Assembly: GCF_029893365.1 (NCBI RefSeq)
Contig: NZ_JARXUZ010000001.1
Coordinates: 3,286,001-3,350,000 of the forward strand
DNA from: Cryobacterium sp. CG_9.6
GTDB lineage: Bacteria; Actinomycetota; Actinomycetes; Actinomycetales; Microbacteriaceae
DNA length: 64,000 nt
Direction: 5' to 3'
The notes beneath the pieces were generated by a model. The model worked only from the letters and a program-made list of their open reading frames with translations, ran no database searches and was not told the DNA's origin. A program made the position numbers and the translations under genes. Numbering within the stretch: position 1 is the first letter of the stretch; each line of letters starts with the position of its first letter. Shown here piece by piece: positions 43,667-51,360 of the stretch.

Positions 43667-44173
43667 TCAGCTCACAAGTCGCTGCATGACGACGCGGGGC
43701 CATTTGCCCAAGCCGTTCGTCGCTTCCACCGACATTTTTTGGTGCAGTCCCCGCCCCCAGCGCTCTGAAGCGATGACGCCGAAGCCGAGGCGAGTGTAGT
43801 ACGGAGCGTTCCATGGGACATCGCGAAACGTGGTCAACGTCAGCGCGTCCAATTTGCGTTCCGTAGCACGCTCATTTGCGACATCAAGAAGTCGCGCACC
43901 AATGCCCCTGCGCGCAACGCTCGGATGCACCGTTACTTGCTCGACATGCATGGCTCCATCCAGAGGCTCGACAAGCAGGTAGGCGATTACGAAACGGTCG
44001 TCAGAAACCGTCACCCACGCCTCACCCTCGTTCAAGAAGGACTCGAACACTGCTGCACTTATCGGCTCATCTTCCGCGACGCTCTCCATGCCAACCGTGC
44101 GAAACGTTTGCCCTGCTGCGCGCTCAATCTCCTGGATCCTGAAGAGATCGTTGACAGTCGCTAATCGATGCAT
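43667..44173 (-). CDS. GNAT acetyltransferase
   Basis: A 168-residue single GNAT domain: RIQEIERAAGQTFR at the N-terminus, VIAYLLVEPLDGAMHVEQVTVHPSVA, then the acetyl-CoA loop RRGIGARLLDVA and YYTRLGFGV. Substrate unknown. ATG 44173 (MHRLATVNDL) is chosen; the longer frame extends through an 18-bp tandem duplication and is unlikely to be coding. Confidence 0.88.
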   Translation of the reverse strand: MHRLATVNDLFRIQEIERAAGQTFRTVGMESVAEDEPISAAVFESFLNEGEAWVTVSDDRFVIAYLLVEPLDGAMHVEQVTVHPSVARRGIGARLLDVANERATERKLDALTLTTFRDVPWNAPYYTRLGFGVIASERWGRGLHQKMSVEATNGLGKWPRVVMQRLVS

Positions 44174-44182
44174 GCCCTCATA

Positions 44183-44218
44183 CTGACACCCAACGAGATC
44201 CTGACACCCAACGAGATC
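44183..44218 (+). repeat. 18-bp tandem duplication
   Basis: CTGACACCCAACGAGATC is repeated exactly twice in the upstream region of the GNAT gene at 43667-44173. A degenerate boundary motif (ACCCACAAGACGAACC, 44238-44253) follows it. Confidence 0.9.
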
Positions 44219-44348
44219 GGAGGGACGAAGCGGGAGCACCCACAAGACGAACCTCATGTGGGGGATCGCCGTAGCGGACGCGACAAGGACGGTTGCTTCT
44301 CGACTCCGGACAGAGACAGGTAAATTTCCTCCATGGCATGCTTATACG

Positions 44349-44996
44349 GTGCTTAGCGACTTCTGGCCCCTGCTTCGTCTACGGCTGACGACACCGCGAC
44401 TGGAGCTTCGGCTCCCGACCGAGGAAGAGCTAGCGGCCCTTGCCGAGGTCGCGGCTGACGGTGTACATAGCCCTGGTGAGCGGCCCTACCTGACGCCGTG
44501 GACGGAAGTGTCACCACGACAGCGTGCCGTCCACGTCGTGCAGCAACATTGGAGCCGACGGGGAAATTGGACCATCGACGCCTGGACTCTGGAACTTGGC
44601 CTTTTCTACGAGGCGCGTCCTGTGGGAATGGTCGCCCTCCGTGGACGAGATTTCCCCGTCCTACGCGAGGTTAAGACCGAGTCCTGGATCGGGGTGAATC
44701 ACCACCGCCAAGGCTTGGGTACCGAGGCACGCAGCGCACTACTCCATCTGGCATTCGAAGAGTTGGGGGCCGCCAGCGCTCTGACGGAAATCTTCCAAGA
44801 CAACGCAGGCTCGCAAGGGGTCTCCCGCAAACTTGGCTACCGCCATGACGGCATATCCCGGGATGTTCGCGAAGGGCAAGTGGTCGTTTCCGACCGTCTA
44901 CGTCTGGACCGAGACGATTGGCAGGGAACAGCGCACCCGCACGTAACCGTCAACGGCATCGGCATCGGCCCCTGCTTGCCGCTCTTTGGCCTCTGA
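44349..44996 (+). CDS. GNAT acetyltransferase
   Basis: A 215-residue N-acetyltransferase of the RimJ-like group: LTTPRLELRLPTEEELAALAEVA, then ESWIGVNHHRQGLGTEARSALLHLAFE (acetyl-CoA loop and helix) and NAGSQGVSRKLGYRHDG. GTG 44349 is the likely start because conserved sequence begins just after; the frame is open back to 44256. It is divergent from the preceding GNAT gene. Confidence 0.85.
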   Translation: MLSDFWPLLRLRLTTPRLELRLPTEEELAALAEVAADGVHSPGERPYLTPWTEVSPRQRAVHVVQQHWSRRGNWTIDAWTLELGLFYEARPVGMVALRGRDFPVLREVKTESWIGVNHHRQGLGTEARSALLHLAFEELGAASALTEIFQDNAGSQGVSRKLGYRHDGISRDVREGQVVVSDRLRLDRDDWQGTAHPHVTVNGIGIGPCLPLFGL

Positions 44997-45028
44997 CCCC
45001 GTTCGTCATTAGCCCAACGCTTAGTGGG

Positions 45029-45421
45029 TTACGGAGCGCCCACTACCTCAACTTTGAAGCCAGCTTCGTTTTCGAGGTAAACGGCGTAGTGGTCGGAGCC
45101 CCCTGCGTGCGGGTAACGATCCGCGTACAGGGAACTCCAGCCGTGGCCTGATGCTTGCCCGGCCAAGTGGTCGATGTCAGCCGGGGCGCCTCCGTGAAGC
45201 GCGACGTGGTTCAACCCGGGGAGCCTCCGGTCATGTGTGTCACCGGAGAGGGCCGGCGGTCGTGTGGTCACGAGGTAGACGTCGCCGCATCGCCAAGAGG
45301 TGCCGTTGTCCCACTCCTGATCGATCGACCATCCGAGCTGCGCGAGAAGCCAGCCCCAAGATTTTCGAGCGCTGTCGAGGTCAGCGACCCAAATCTCAAT
45401 GTGATGTAACCCAAGTGCCAT
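45029..45421 (-). CDS. VOC-family (glyoxalase-fold) protein
   Basis: A 130-residue VOC protein: LHHIEIWVADLDSARKSWGWLLAQLGW at the N-terminus, a central LNHVALHG strand and YAVYLENEAGFKVEVV at the end, with His-7, His in LNHVAL and Glu near the C-terminus as plausible metal ligands. Related proteins confer fosfomycin or bleomycin tolerance or act as isomerases; not distinguishable here. Start ATG 45421; the open frame upstream runs through the 86-bp repeat and is rejected. Confidence 0.85.
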   Translation of the reverse strand: MALGLHHIEIWVADLDSARKSWGWLLAQLGWSIDQEWDNGTSWRCGDVYLVTTRPPALSGDTHDRRLPGLNHVALHGGAPADIDHLAGQASGHGWSSLYADRYPHAGGSDHYAVYLENEAGFKVEVVGAP

Positions 45422-45465
45422 GTGGCCATCATTCCACGGGTGGTGCGGATCCTGACTCAATAAGG

Positions 45466-45551
45466 GGACGGCCAACGGACGGGTTTTCAGGTGCTCACCA
45501 GAGCGCGGTCGAGGCCCTATTTCGACAGGCAGGGCTGCCCGCAAGCGGAAC
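45466..45551 (+). repeat. Composite cassette-boundary repeat, second copy (site 11)
   Basis: 86 bp identical to 38814-38899 at 83 positions, ending in GCCCGCAAGCGGAAC. It separates the VOC gene from the next GNAT gene. Confidence 0.88.
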
Positions 45552-45660
45552 CTGTTCGGACATCAAAAGGCGTGGGTCTCAGCGATGTCCACAGAGGCAA
45601 TAGATCGGTGGCGTACTGGGTCATACACGGATAGCGGCCATGGTCGTGCATGATGGGCGA

Positions 45661-46257
45661 ATGGCCCATGAAGGATTCTTTACCGATAAGTCCACTCTCG
45701 TGGGAGAGTGCGTTGTCTTGCGCTCGTTCGAGGCCGGAGATATTGACGCCATGGGCACCATCCTTGCCGACCCCGAAGTGCTCACTCTTACGGGAAGCGT
45801 TCACACCACAGCCGAAGCGCACGGTCGTGAGGCCATCCTCGACTCGGCAACGCGCCAGTGGTATGAAACGAGAGCCGAGCAACCCGATCGTCTGGATTTC
45901 GCGATCATCGAGCAGGCGTCGGCGGCTTGCGTAGGTGAAGTGGTGCTGAATGAACTCAGCCCGGAGAATGACAGCTGCAACTTTCGCATTCTCATCGGTC
46001 CTGCGGGGCGTGACCGCGGGCTCGGTACCGAGGCTACGCGGCTGATCATCGGGCATGCGTTTCGAACCACGACACTGCACCGCATCGAGCTTGAGGTCTT
46101 CGCTTTCAATCCCCGTGCCCAGCACGTGTATGAACGCAGTGGTTTCGCACTCGAGGGCAGGCGGCGCGATGCGCACAGATTCGACGGCCAGTACGTCGAC
46201 GCCCTCACGATGTCGATCATCAGGTCTGGGCGCCTCGACGCAGACGGTCTCAAGTAG
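45661..46257 (+). CDS. GNAT acetyltransferase (RimJ/RimL-like)
   Basis: A 198-residue N-acetyltransferase: TLVGECVVLRSFEAGDIDAMGTIL, VGEVVLNELSPENDSCNFRILIG, the acetyl-CoA loop GRDRGLGTEATRLIIGHAF and NPRAQHVYERSGFALEGRRRDA, ending in a typical C-terminal strand. ATG 45661 or ATG 45640 may be the start. A one-gene unit between boundary repeats at 45466-45551 and 46293-46412. Confidence 0.88.
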   Translation: MAHEGFFTDKSTLVGECVVLRSFEAGDIDAMGTILADPEVLTLTGSVHTTAEAHGREAILDSATRQWYETRAEQPDRLDFAIIEQASAACVGEVVLNELSPENDSCNFRILIGPAGRDRGLGTEATRLIIGHAFRTTTLHRIELEVFAFNPRAQHVYERSGFALEGRRRDAHRFDGQYVDALTMSIIRSGRLDADGLK

Positions 46258-46292
46258 AAGTCCCGCATGCAAGGCAGCTCGGGCCACAAAGC

Positions 46293-46412
46293 GCCCGCAA
46301 GTCGGACGATCAGCGGGTCGGATTCGAGACCACTTTCAGAACTCGAAACGAGGGTGCTTCTCGACTTCGAGGGGTGCCCGTAAGCGGAACGGCGGATTCA
46401 ACCGCTTACGGG
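46293..46412 (+). repeat. Composite cassette-boundary repeat, sites 12 and 13
   Basis: GCCCGCAAGTCGGACG at 46293 and GCCCGTAAGCGGAACGG at 46376, 83 bp apart. The second continues into a perfect hairpin: CCCGTAAGCGG (46377-46387) pairs with 46402-46412 around a 14-bp loop. Contains the 19-mer shared with 34259-34277. Confidence 0.85.
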
Positions 46413-46542
46413 ACGCTCGACACGGTGCACCAGTCGGCGTCCGGCGTCTCTGTAGCTCAGCAAAATCAGGCCATAGAGAGTCTCTGCCACCAGCACGGTG
46501 CCCCTTCCTGAAGCCTCATCGGTCCAGTAGCTGTCGAATCAC

Positions 46543-46992
46543 TCACGAACTGCGTTGAGGGCCGTAGCGCTCCGCCATCTTCTCGGAGAGCAGCTGGGCT
46601 GCTTGCGCCGCGGTGAGTGCCAGGCTCTCGCTTTCTTTAACGCCGAGTTCGCTGAGCGCACGAACGAGATACAGCGGTAATGGCTCCTTCTGGGTCACCG
46701 TTTCGGGTGCCCCGCGGTCTGGCAACTTCTTGTCACGAACACAGGCCCAAAACGTTTCAGCGTCAACGGCGAGCTGGGTTCGAAGGATATGGGTCCACAT
46801 CCCGGCAGAGTACGTCGACCTGTCGACGGGCCTAGAGATTCGAGTGCGGAGGATCTGCCCGTCCCAGAGCGCCAACTCATAGGTGCGGTGATGCCTGACC
46901 GGCTGTCCTGACGCACCGCGTACAAGCTGCCACTTCTCCGCCACGCAGAAATCATCGTGGTCCTCGCGAGTCGCGGCCGGGTACCTACTCAC
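46543..46992 (-). CDS. Putative toxin: cytotoxic translational repressor-like protein
   Basis: A 149-residue protein of the actinobacterial group annotated as cytotoxic translational repressor of a toxin-antitoxin system. The core is DFCVAEKWQLVRGASGQPVRHHRTYELAL followed by ILRTRISRP and YSAGMWTHILRTQLAVD, with an extended C-terminal helix. GTG 46992 overlaps the upstream antitoxin stop by 8 bp, the arrangement of a type II pair. The mechanism is not established to my knowledge; a HicA/RelE-like RNA-directed role is inferred. Confidence 0.7.
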   Translation of the reverse strand: MSRYPAATREDHDDFCVAEKWQLVRGASGQPVRHHRTYELALWDGQILRTRISRPVDRSTYSAGMWTHILRTQLAVDAETFWACVRDKKLPDRGAPETVTQKEPLPLYLVRALSELGVKESESLALTAAQAAQLLSEKMAERYGPQRSS

Positions 46993-47404
46993 CGCCGCGC
47001 TCAAGCCATTCGAGGAGCTGCTCGTCGGTTGAAAGGTTAATGAGCTGCACAAGGGCCCAGTTGCCGGAGTGATTCGGAGCATGCTCCAGCCGGTCGTCCC
47101 AGTCTTCGGCGTACTCTCGAAGCGACAGGGCGAGGTCGGCGAGTGCGCCGTCAACGTCGGTACCCTCAGACACGAAGGGGCGGCCATCCATCAGCGCAAT
47201 AGTGCGGTCATCTTCCCGAGTAACGCGAATGCGCGGCGATACAGTTGTAGAGAAGTATGCACGGAGCCGATCCAACGGCATGACCGCAGAGAGCTGACCA
47301 TCGCGCTGCACGGTGACGGTTCGCCCGCGCGCGGTCGCATCGAACACTTCCTTGAGATGCGAGCGCGCGTCCGTGAAGGACCTGTAATCGGCGACGAGTG
47401 GCAT
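46985..47404 (-). CDS. Phd/YefM-like antitoxin with extended C-terminus
   Basis: A 139-residue antitoxin. The N-terminal DNA-binding fold is YRSFTDARSHLKEVFDATARGRTVTVQRDG and then LSAVMPLDRLRAYF; a longer acidic C-terminal half than in classical YefM (LREYAEDWDDRLEH) probably contacts the toxin. ATG 47404 has GGAAGG upstream. Palindromes at 47441-47467 overlap its likely promoter (TTATAA on the minus strand), so it is probably autorepressed. Confidence 0.75.
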   Translation of the reverse strand: MPLVADYRSFTDARSHLKEVFDATARGRTVTVQRDGQLSAVMPLDRLRAYFSTTVSPRIRVTREDDRTIALMDGRPFVSEGTDVDGALADLALSLREYAEDWDDRLEHAPNHSGNWALVQLINLSTDEQLLEWLERGGE

Positions 47405-47440
47405 TTCAACCTTCCTGCGCAGGTGAACCCTCGCTTATAA

Positions 47441-47467
47441 ACGTACACTGAGTACGTCATGTACATG
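47441..47467. promoter_or_regulatory. Operator of the Phd-like toxin-antitoxin pair
   Basis: ACGTAC-N5-GTACGT (47441-47457) is followed at once by CATGTACATG (47458-47467). Both have a GTAC core; a minus-strand TTATAA lies at 47435-47440. Confidence 0.65.
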
Positions 47468-47556
47468 ATATCTCGGTGTCAACTCGAACGGCTACCTCCA
47501 GCACGAACTCACCGCAACTGCACACCCGTCTATACCGACCCAATGGCTACACAAGT

Positions 47557-47574
47557 GCCCGTGACCCGAACCCC
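47557..47574 (+). repeat. Cassette-boundary motif, degenerate copy
   Basis: GCCCGTGACCCGAACCCC differs at two positions from the site at 42488. It separates the toxin-antitoxin pair from the next gene, as a boundary motif should. Confidence 0.55.
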
Positions 47575-47603
47575 AACCGAGACACGAGAAAACGCCGTAA
47601 CGC

Positions 47604-48149
47604 CTACTTGCGCAGGCGGACTATCCAGCCGACGACCTTTCCGTGGTGACCACGCGACTGGCGAAAGCTCAGCACGCTGTGCTGCATAGCGCCCCCTGTT
47701 TCCGGAACCCGAACACCGCGTTCCTCTGGATCCTTCGACGGGTGGTATCGCACCGAGATCTGATCAATTCGGGCAACGCGACCGGACAGCTGCGTCCGAT
47801 CCGACCGGTCGGAAGGATCGCGGACGGCGTCGGCATAGGTGTCGAGCTGCAAGGAGACCGCGCGGCGGCCGGCGAACAGGCGGGAAACCCAGTCTTGGTT
47901 CATCGGCACCAGCGACCAGTCGACGTGTTGGTCAAGTGCAACGTCCAAACCATCCTCGGCAACCTGCCATTCGGTGAACCACACGTCAGTATCGCCGGAT
48001 TCCTGGCTCGGGACGATGTCCTCTGGCTCGACCTCCTCCGCGTCCACCCGATCGATTGAGTCGTAGGTGCCGTAGCGTACCCGAACATCGGTAGCGCGCT
48101 TGCCCTCTTTATTCGAAACAGGCGTTAGCTGGCTTCCAAGATCCTTCAT
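47604..48149 (-). CDS. Hypothetical protein
   Basis: A 181-residue soluble protein that I do not recognise. An acidic N-terminal half (RVDAEEVEPEDIVPS, DVWFTEWQVAEDGLD) is followed by a basic C-terminus. No membrane segment, signal peptide or catalytic motif is visible. It is bounded by boundary motifs at 47557 and 48234, so it looks like a one-gene unit. Start ATG 48149. Confidence 0.55.
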   Translation of the reverse strand: MKDLGSQLTPVSNKEGKRATDVRVRYGTYDSIDRVDAEEVEPEDIVPSQESGDTDVWFTEWQVAEDGLDVALDQHVDWSLVPMNQDWVSRLFAGRRAVSLQLDTYADAVRDPSDRSDRTQLSGRVARIDQISVRYHPSKDPEERGVRVPETGGAMQHSVLSFRQSRGHHGKVVGWIVRLRK

Positions 48150-48233
48150 CGCACCAGACTAGGAACCCGCTTGCCGCATTGCAATCTGCCGGGCCATCCA
48201 CTCACAAACTTCAGAACATGTCAGGAAAAGCGT

Positions 48234-48249
48234 GCCCGCAAACGGAACG
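48234..48249 (+). repeat. Cassette-boundary motif, site 14
   Basis: GCCCGCAAACGGAACG between the orphan gene and the membrane protein gene. Confidence 0.6.
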
Positions 48250-48276
48250 ACGACCGACACATGGAATCAACAGGCC

Positions 48277-48831
48277 CTACCCGCCTGCCATTACGCCAAT
48301 CACCAATGAAACAGAGATGAGAGCGCTGGCGACATAACCAAGGCGAAGCCACGTCGCCGAGTTCGTCTGAGCGACGATTGTGGTCCCGAGGACGGTGGCG
48401 ATCGTGGCGAATGGCGCTGTCACAGCCAGCCCGTACCGGAGACTTCCGTTCGGGTCGAACGGTATGAGCACCACCCACGCCGTGATCCCTAACAGCATCA
48501 GTAGCGCCAGTGCGATCAGCGGTGCGGCAATCCGCGGAATCGACGCCCGTCGCTGAATACCGATCCCGATCCCACCGACGATCCCGCCGACAACAACCCC
48601 CATGACGATACCGAGCCACCCCGATGCCGGTGCTCTACCTTCCAGTGACCAGCCGATAGCGGATGCGATATAGAGCGCCGCCAATAAGCCACCGGTCACT
48701 GCGGCGGATGCCGATCCCGCAGCGAACCATAAAGCATGCGCACGACCAGTTGTTGAAGTCCTTGAGTCGGTGCGTGTTCTCACCACATTCCTCGCCTTCA
48801 GGGCCGGTTCACGTTCTCCCATTGCCTCCAT
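48277..48831 (-). CDS. Hypothetical membrane protein, five helices
   Basis: A 184-residue protein: a polar basic N-terminus (ALKARNVVRTRTDSR) and about five membrane helices, one of them glycine-rich (GIVMGVVVGGIVGGIGIGI). Unrecognised. ATG 48831 (or 48822) is taken as start; upstream open frame translates the boundary motif and is rejected. A one-gene unit between sites at 48234 and 48892. Confidence 0.6.
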   Translation of the reverse strand: MEAMGEREPALKARNVVRTRTDSRTSTTGRAHALWFAAGSASAAVTGGLLAALYIASAIGWSLEGRAPASGWLGIVMGVVVGGIVGGIGIGIQRRASIPRIAAPLIALALLMLLGITAWVVLIPFDPNGSLRYGLAVTAPFATIATVLGTTIVAQTNSATWLRLGYVASALISVSLVIGVMAGG

Positions 48832-49313
48832 GATGGCACTTCGCTGCGGACCACATCGTGAAGACGCGCACGGACCCAACGCTGCCTGCCTGCCCGAAAG
48901 CCGGACGGCCCCCGGACGCATCGCCGCCCTCGTTGAGATCTAGCTCGCTGCTGTTGGGAGGATCGCCGTTTAGGTGTCCCGACATTAAGCCCGATGAGGG
49001 GGCGGCGGTTTCTATTGGTCGACGCAACAGTTGGACGTTTTTTGGCCGTTGTGGGCCGTGCCCGCGCGGCGGTTCCGCACCTGATCGGGGGGACCGTGCA
49101 GGTCTCACGCCGTGCGCCGAGGCAACGCGGTCAACGAATGAAGAGGAAGATGACGAGGCACATGATCGTTGCGAAGAGGGGGAAAGCCAGTTGACTAGCA
49201 TCACGAACGCACTCCGGCCGCGTGAGCTATCCGTTGCCAGCGCACTGCCCAGCAACCAGTGAAGCGGATCGAGGGTGAGTCAGTTCTGCGGCAACTCATG
49301 CCGCAAGCTGCGT
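48832..49313. other. 482-bp gap without a convincing gene
   Basis: It contains the last boundary motif (48892-48908). Short open frames are Arg/Pro-rich and show no domain. It marks the right edge of the accessory region. Confidence 0.5.
48892..48908 (+). repeat. Cassette-boundary motif, site 15 (last)
   Basis: GCCCGAAAGCCGGACGG, followed by CCCCCGGACG; like site 9 it is preceded by GCCTGCCT. Confidence 0.65.
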
Positions 49314-50111
49314 TCAGGCCCAGGGCGGCGGGACCGAGGCGCCGCCGCGCAGGGCGACGGTGAGGTTGAGATCGTCGCCAGCCTGAAGCTGGCGGCTGGT
49401 GAGCGGGTTGAGAAAGCGGAGGTCGTCGAGGGTAACGCCGAAGCGGTCGGCGATGTCGTTGAGAGTGTCTCCGGCGACCGCCCGGTAGGAGACGGGGGAA
49501 CCATCGGACACGGCGGTGGTGCCGCCAGCGCCGAACCGGGCACCGGTATCGACGGCGAGCAGCTCCGGGCGGGTGTCCGGCACGTCCCAGGTGATCGTGC
49601 CGACCGCCCGGGGAGTAAGCACGCAGCCGTCAGGATCGGCAGTACTCGGGGTGTTCGCGGTGATGACAGCGGTCAGAAAATAACTGGGGTCGCCCCGAGA
49701 GAAGTCCCTGTCGCCCAGGCTCAGCCCGGGCTGATCTGGGTCCGTGGAGAGGTTGCCGAACGAGAAACTGTACATGTCGGCCAGGCAGGTCGTGGTCTCC
49801 GACCAGGGACTGAAGAACAGTTGCAACCCTCCGGGAATATCCGAGTGGAAGCCCCTCAGCGCGACATCGAACCCGCCGCCTCCTGCCGTGACCACGACGG
49901 TTCCGGACACAGCGTCGTCCCCCGAGGTCGACGTGAGTTCGGCCGTGCCGATGACACCGTCGGGGATGACGACGGCGATGGCGGGCCGGACCGGCGCATC
50001 CGTTTGGACCGCCGTTTCGGCCGGCTGAGCCTCGATCGTCGGGGGCGAGCAGGCCACCAGTGCGACCATCAGCGCAATGATCCCCAGAACGGATGTCATC
50101 AGTCGTGGCAT
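49314..50111 (-). CDS. Secreted lipoprotein with C-terminal LysM domain
   Basis: A 265-residue precursor. The signal peptide LMTSVLGIIALMVALVAC ends in a lipobox (LVAC), so it should be lipid-anchored outside the membrane. A beta-rich domain of about 170 residues follows (GTVVVTAGGGGFDVALRG), then a LysM peptidoglycan-binding domain (YRAVAGDTLNDIADRFGV to LQAGDDLNL). Probably a cell-wall-associated surface protein of unknown role. Start ATG 50111. Confidence 0.85.
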   Translation of the reverse strand: MPRLMTSVLGIIALMVALVACSPPTIEAQPAETAVQTDAPVRPAIAVVIPDGVIGTAELTSTSGDDAVSGTVVVTAGGGGFDVALRGFHSDIPGGLQLFFSPWSETTTCLADMYSFSFGNLSTDPDQPGLSLGDRDFSRGDPSYFLTAVITANTPSTADPDGCVLTPRAVGTITWDVPDTRPELLAVDTGARFGAGGTTAVSDGSPVSYRAVAGDTLNDIADRFGVTLDDLRFLNPLTSRQLQAGDDLNLTVALRGGASVPPPWA

Positions 50112-50275
50112 CAGGTCCCCTCCCGGCCGAGTCCAGTATGGCAGTTGTTTGTTACTGCAAGCCGTTCTCGGGAACGACGTTGACGACCGATGCTAGGCAA
50201 CGAGGCGGCGGTACAAAGGCACGTCCCCGAGGGTCCGCTCTTGACAGCATCGCGCGGCACTGACTCACTAGGTCT

Positions 50276-50782
50276 ATGAACAGGGATGCGATGCTCAACG
50301 GTGTGGCAGAGCTCGCGCGCGCGGCGATTCTCGGGAACCTGCTCTCAGAGGTCGACTCGCTTGCCGCGGGGATCGAGCGCTCCGGCTGGGTCCGCGGCGC
50401 GGAAGGCGGTCGTTGGCTCTGCCCGGATGACCAGGCCTGGAACCTGTGGTCGGCGGATCACGCCGCCGACTGGGTCACCTGGCACGGCGGCGAGGCCACC
50501 GTGTCCATCAACGTGCAACCGGCTCAGCAGCCGGGCCGTGTCCGCGTGCCTGCGCACTTACAGTTCGCGATCGAGCGAATCGACACGCCCTCCGAAGGCC
50601 TTCCCCGCGACGACGAGCGGGCACTCCGCGTCGCACGAACGGGGTCCCCCGTGGCCCGCTGGTACCTCGCAGGTGAGGACGACCTCCCTGACGACATTGT
50701 TGAACTGCTTCGCCACGACGAGGACCCAGCCGTGTCCGCTGCGGTGGACGCGCGTTTCTTAAAGCCGGGGCCTCTCGGCTAA
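50276..50782 (+). CDS. Hypothetical protein
   Basis: A 168-residue soluble protein without a recognised domain. An N-terminal helix pair (VAELARAAILGNLLSEVDSLAAGIE) is followed by a Trp-rich part (WVRGAEGGRWLCPDDQAWNLW) and an acidic C-terminal helix ending in a possible HEAT-like turn (DIVELLRHDEDPAVSAAV). Start ATG 50276; converges on the GNAT gene. Confidence 0.6.
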   Translation: MNRDAMLNGVAELARAAILGNLLSEVDSLAAGIERSGWVRGAEGGRWLCPDDQAWNLWSADHAADWVTWHGGEATVSINVQPAQQPGRVRVPAHLQFAIERIDTPSEGLPRDDERALRVARTGSPVARWYLAGEDDLPDDIVELLRHDEDPAVSAAVDARFLKPGPLG

Positions 50783-50807
50783 GTCCGACGGTATCGATCT
50801 CAGGTTC

Positions 50808-51338
50808 CTACACCCCCTCTGCAGCCGTTCGTTTTTCCCACACCGATTCGCCATCCACGACTCCCGCCGTGAGCACCAGACCGAGGTGACGAGCCACCCG
50901 AGCTGAAGCGTGATGCTCGGGATGGATCAGAGCGCGCACAACGTGCACGTGCTTCTCACGGAGCGAGGTAAGGACGGCCGTGGCTGCCTCGGTCGCAGCG
51001 CCACAATGCTGCGCCGACGGGGTAATCAGCCACGCCATATTTGCAGTCAGCGTCTCACCGTCGACCGTCAGGGTGGCCTGCATGTAACCGATCACGTTCT
51101 GGGTGGCCTTCGTGCGAATGATCCAATTCAGCCATCGCGCCGTGCCATCGGGAGAATGTCCAACCGCTTGCCGAATGTACCGAGTTCGCAGAGCGCCTTC
51201 ACTCGGTGGCTCGCCGCCGATGAAAGTGTAGAGCTCTCGCGGCGCGAGCACAGCGACCATTTCTGTCGCGTGATCCACGCAGAGCGGCTCGAGAATGAAT
51301 CGGTCGGTGTCAAGCGGATGCCCGGTGGGCCAGATCAT
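50808..51338 (-). CDS. GNAT acetyltransferase
   Basis: A 176-residue N-acetyltransferase: LDTDRFILEPLCVDHATEMV, VIGYMQATLTVDGETLTANMAWLI and the degenerate acetyl-CoA loop AQHCGAATEAATAVL, then HASARVARHLGLVLTAG. The acceptor may be a small metabolite. Start ATG 51338, 22 bp downstream of the MFS gene stop on the same strand, so the two form one unit. Confidence 0.85.
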   Translation of the reverse strand: MIWPTGHPLDTDRFILEPLCVDHATEMVAVLAPRELYTFIGGEPPSEGALRTRYIRQAVGHSPDGTARWLNWIIRTKATQNVIGYMQATLTVDGETLTANMAWLITPSAQHCGAATEAATAVLTSLREKHVHVVRALIHPEHHASARVARHLGLVLTAGVVDGESVWEKRTAAEGV

Positions 51339-51360
51339 GAGGTTGACCGTGGCATGAACA

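Noticed and set aside
35812..48908. Canonical integron attC sites
   Set aside because: Paired R''/L'' and L'/R' boxes with GTTRRRY could not be found, and no IntI is present, so the array is described as cassette-like only.
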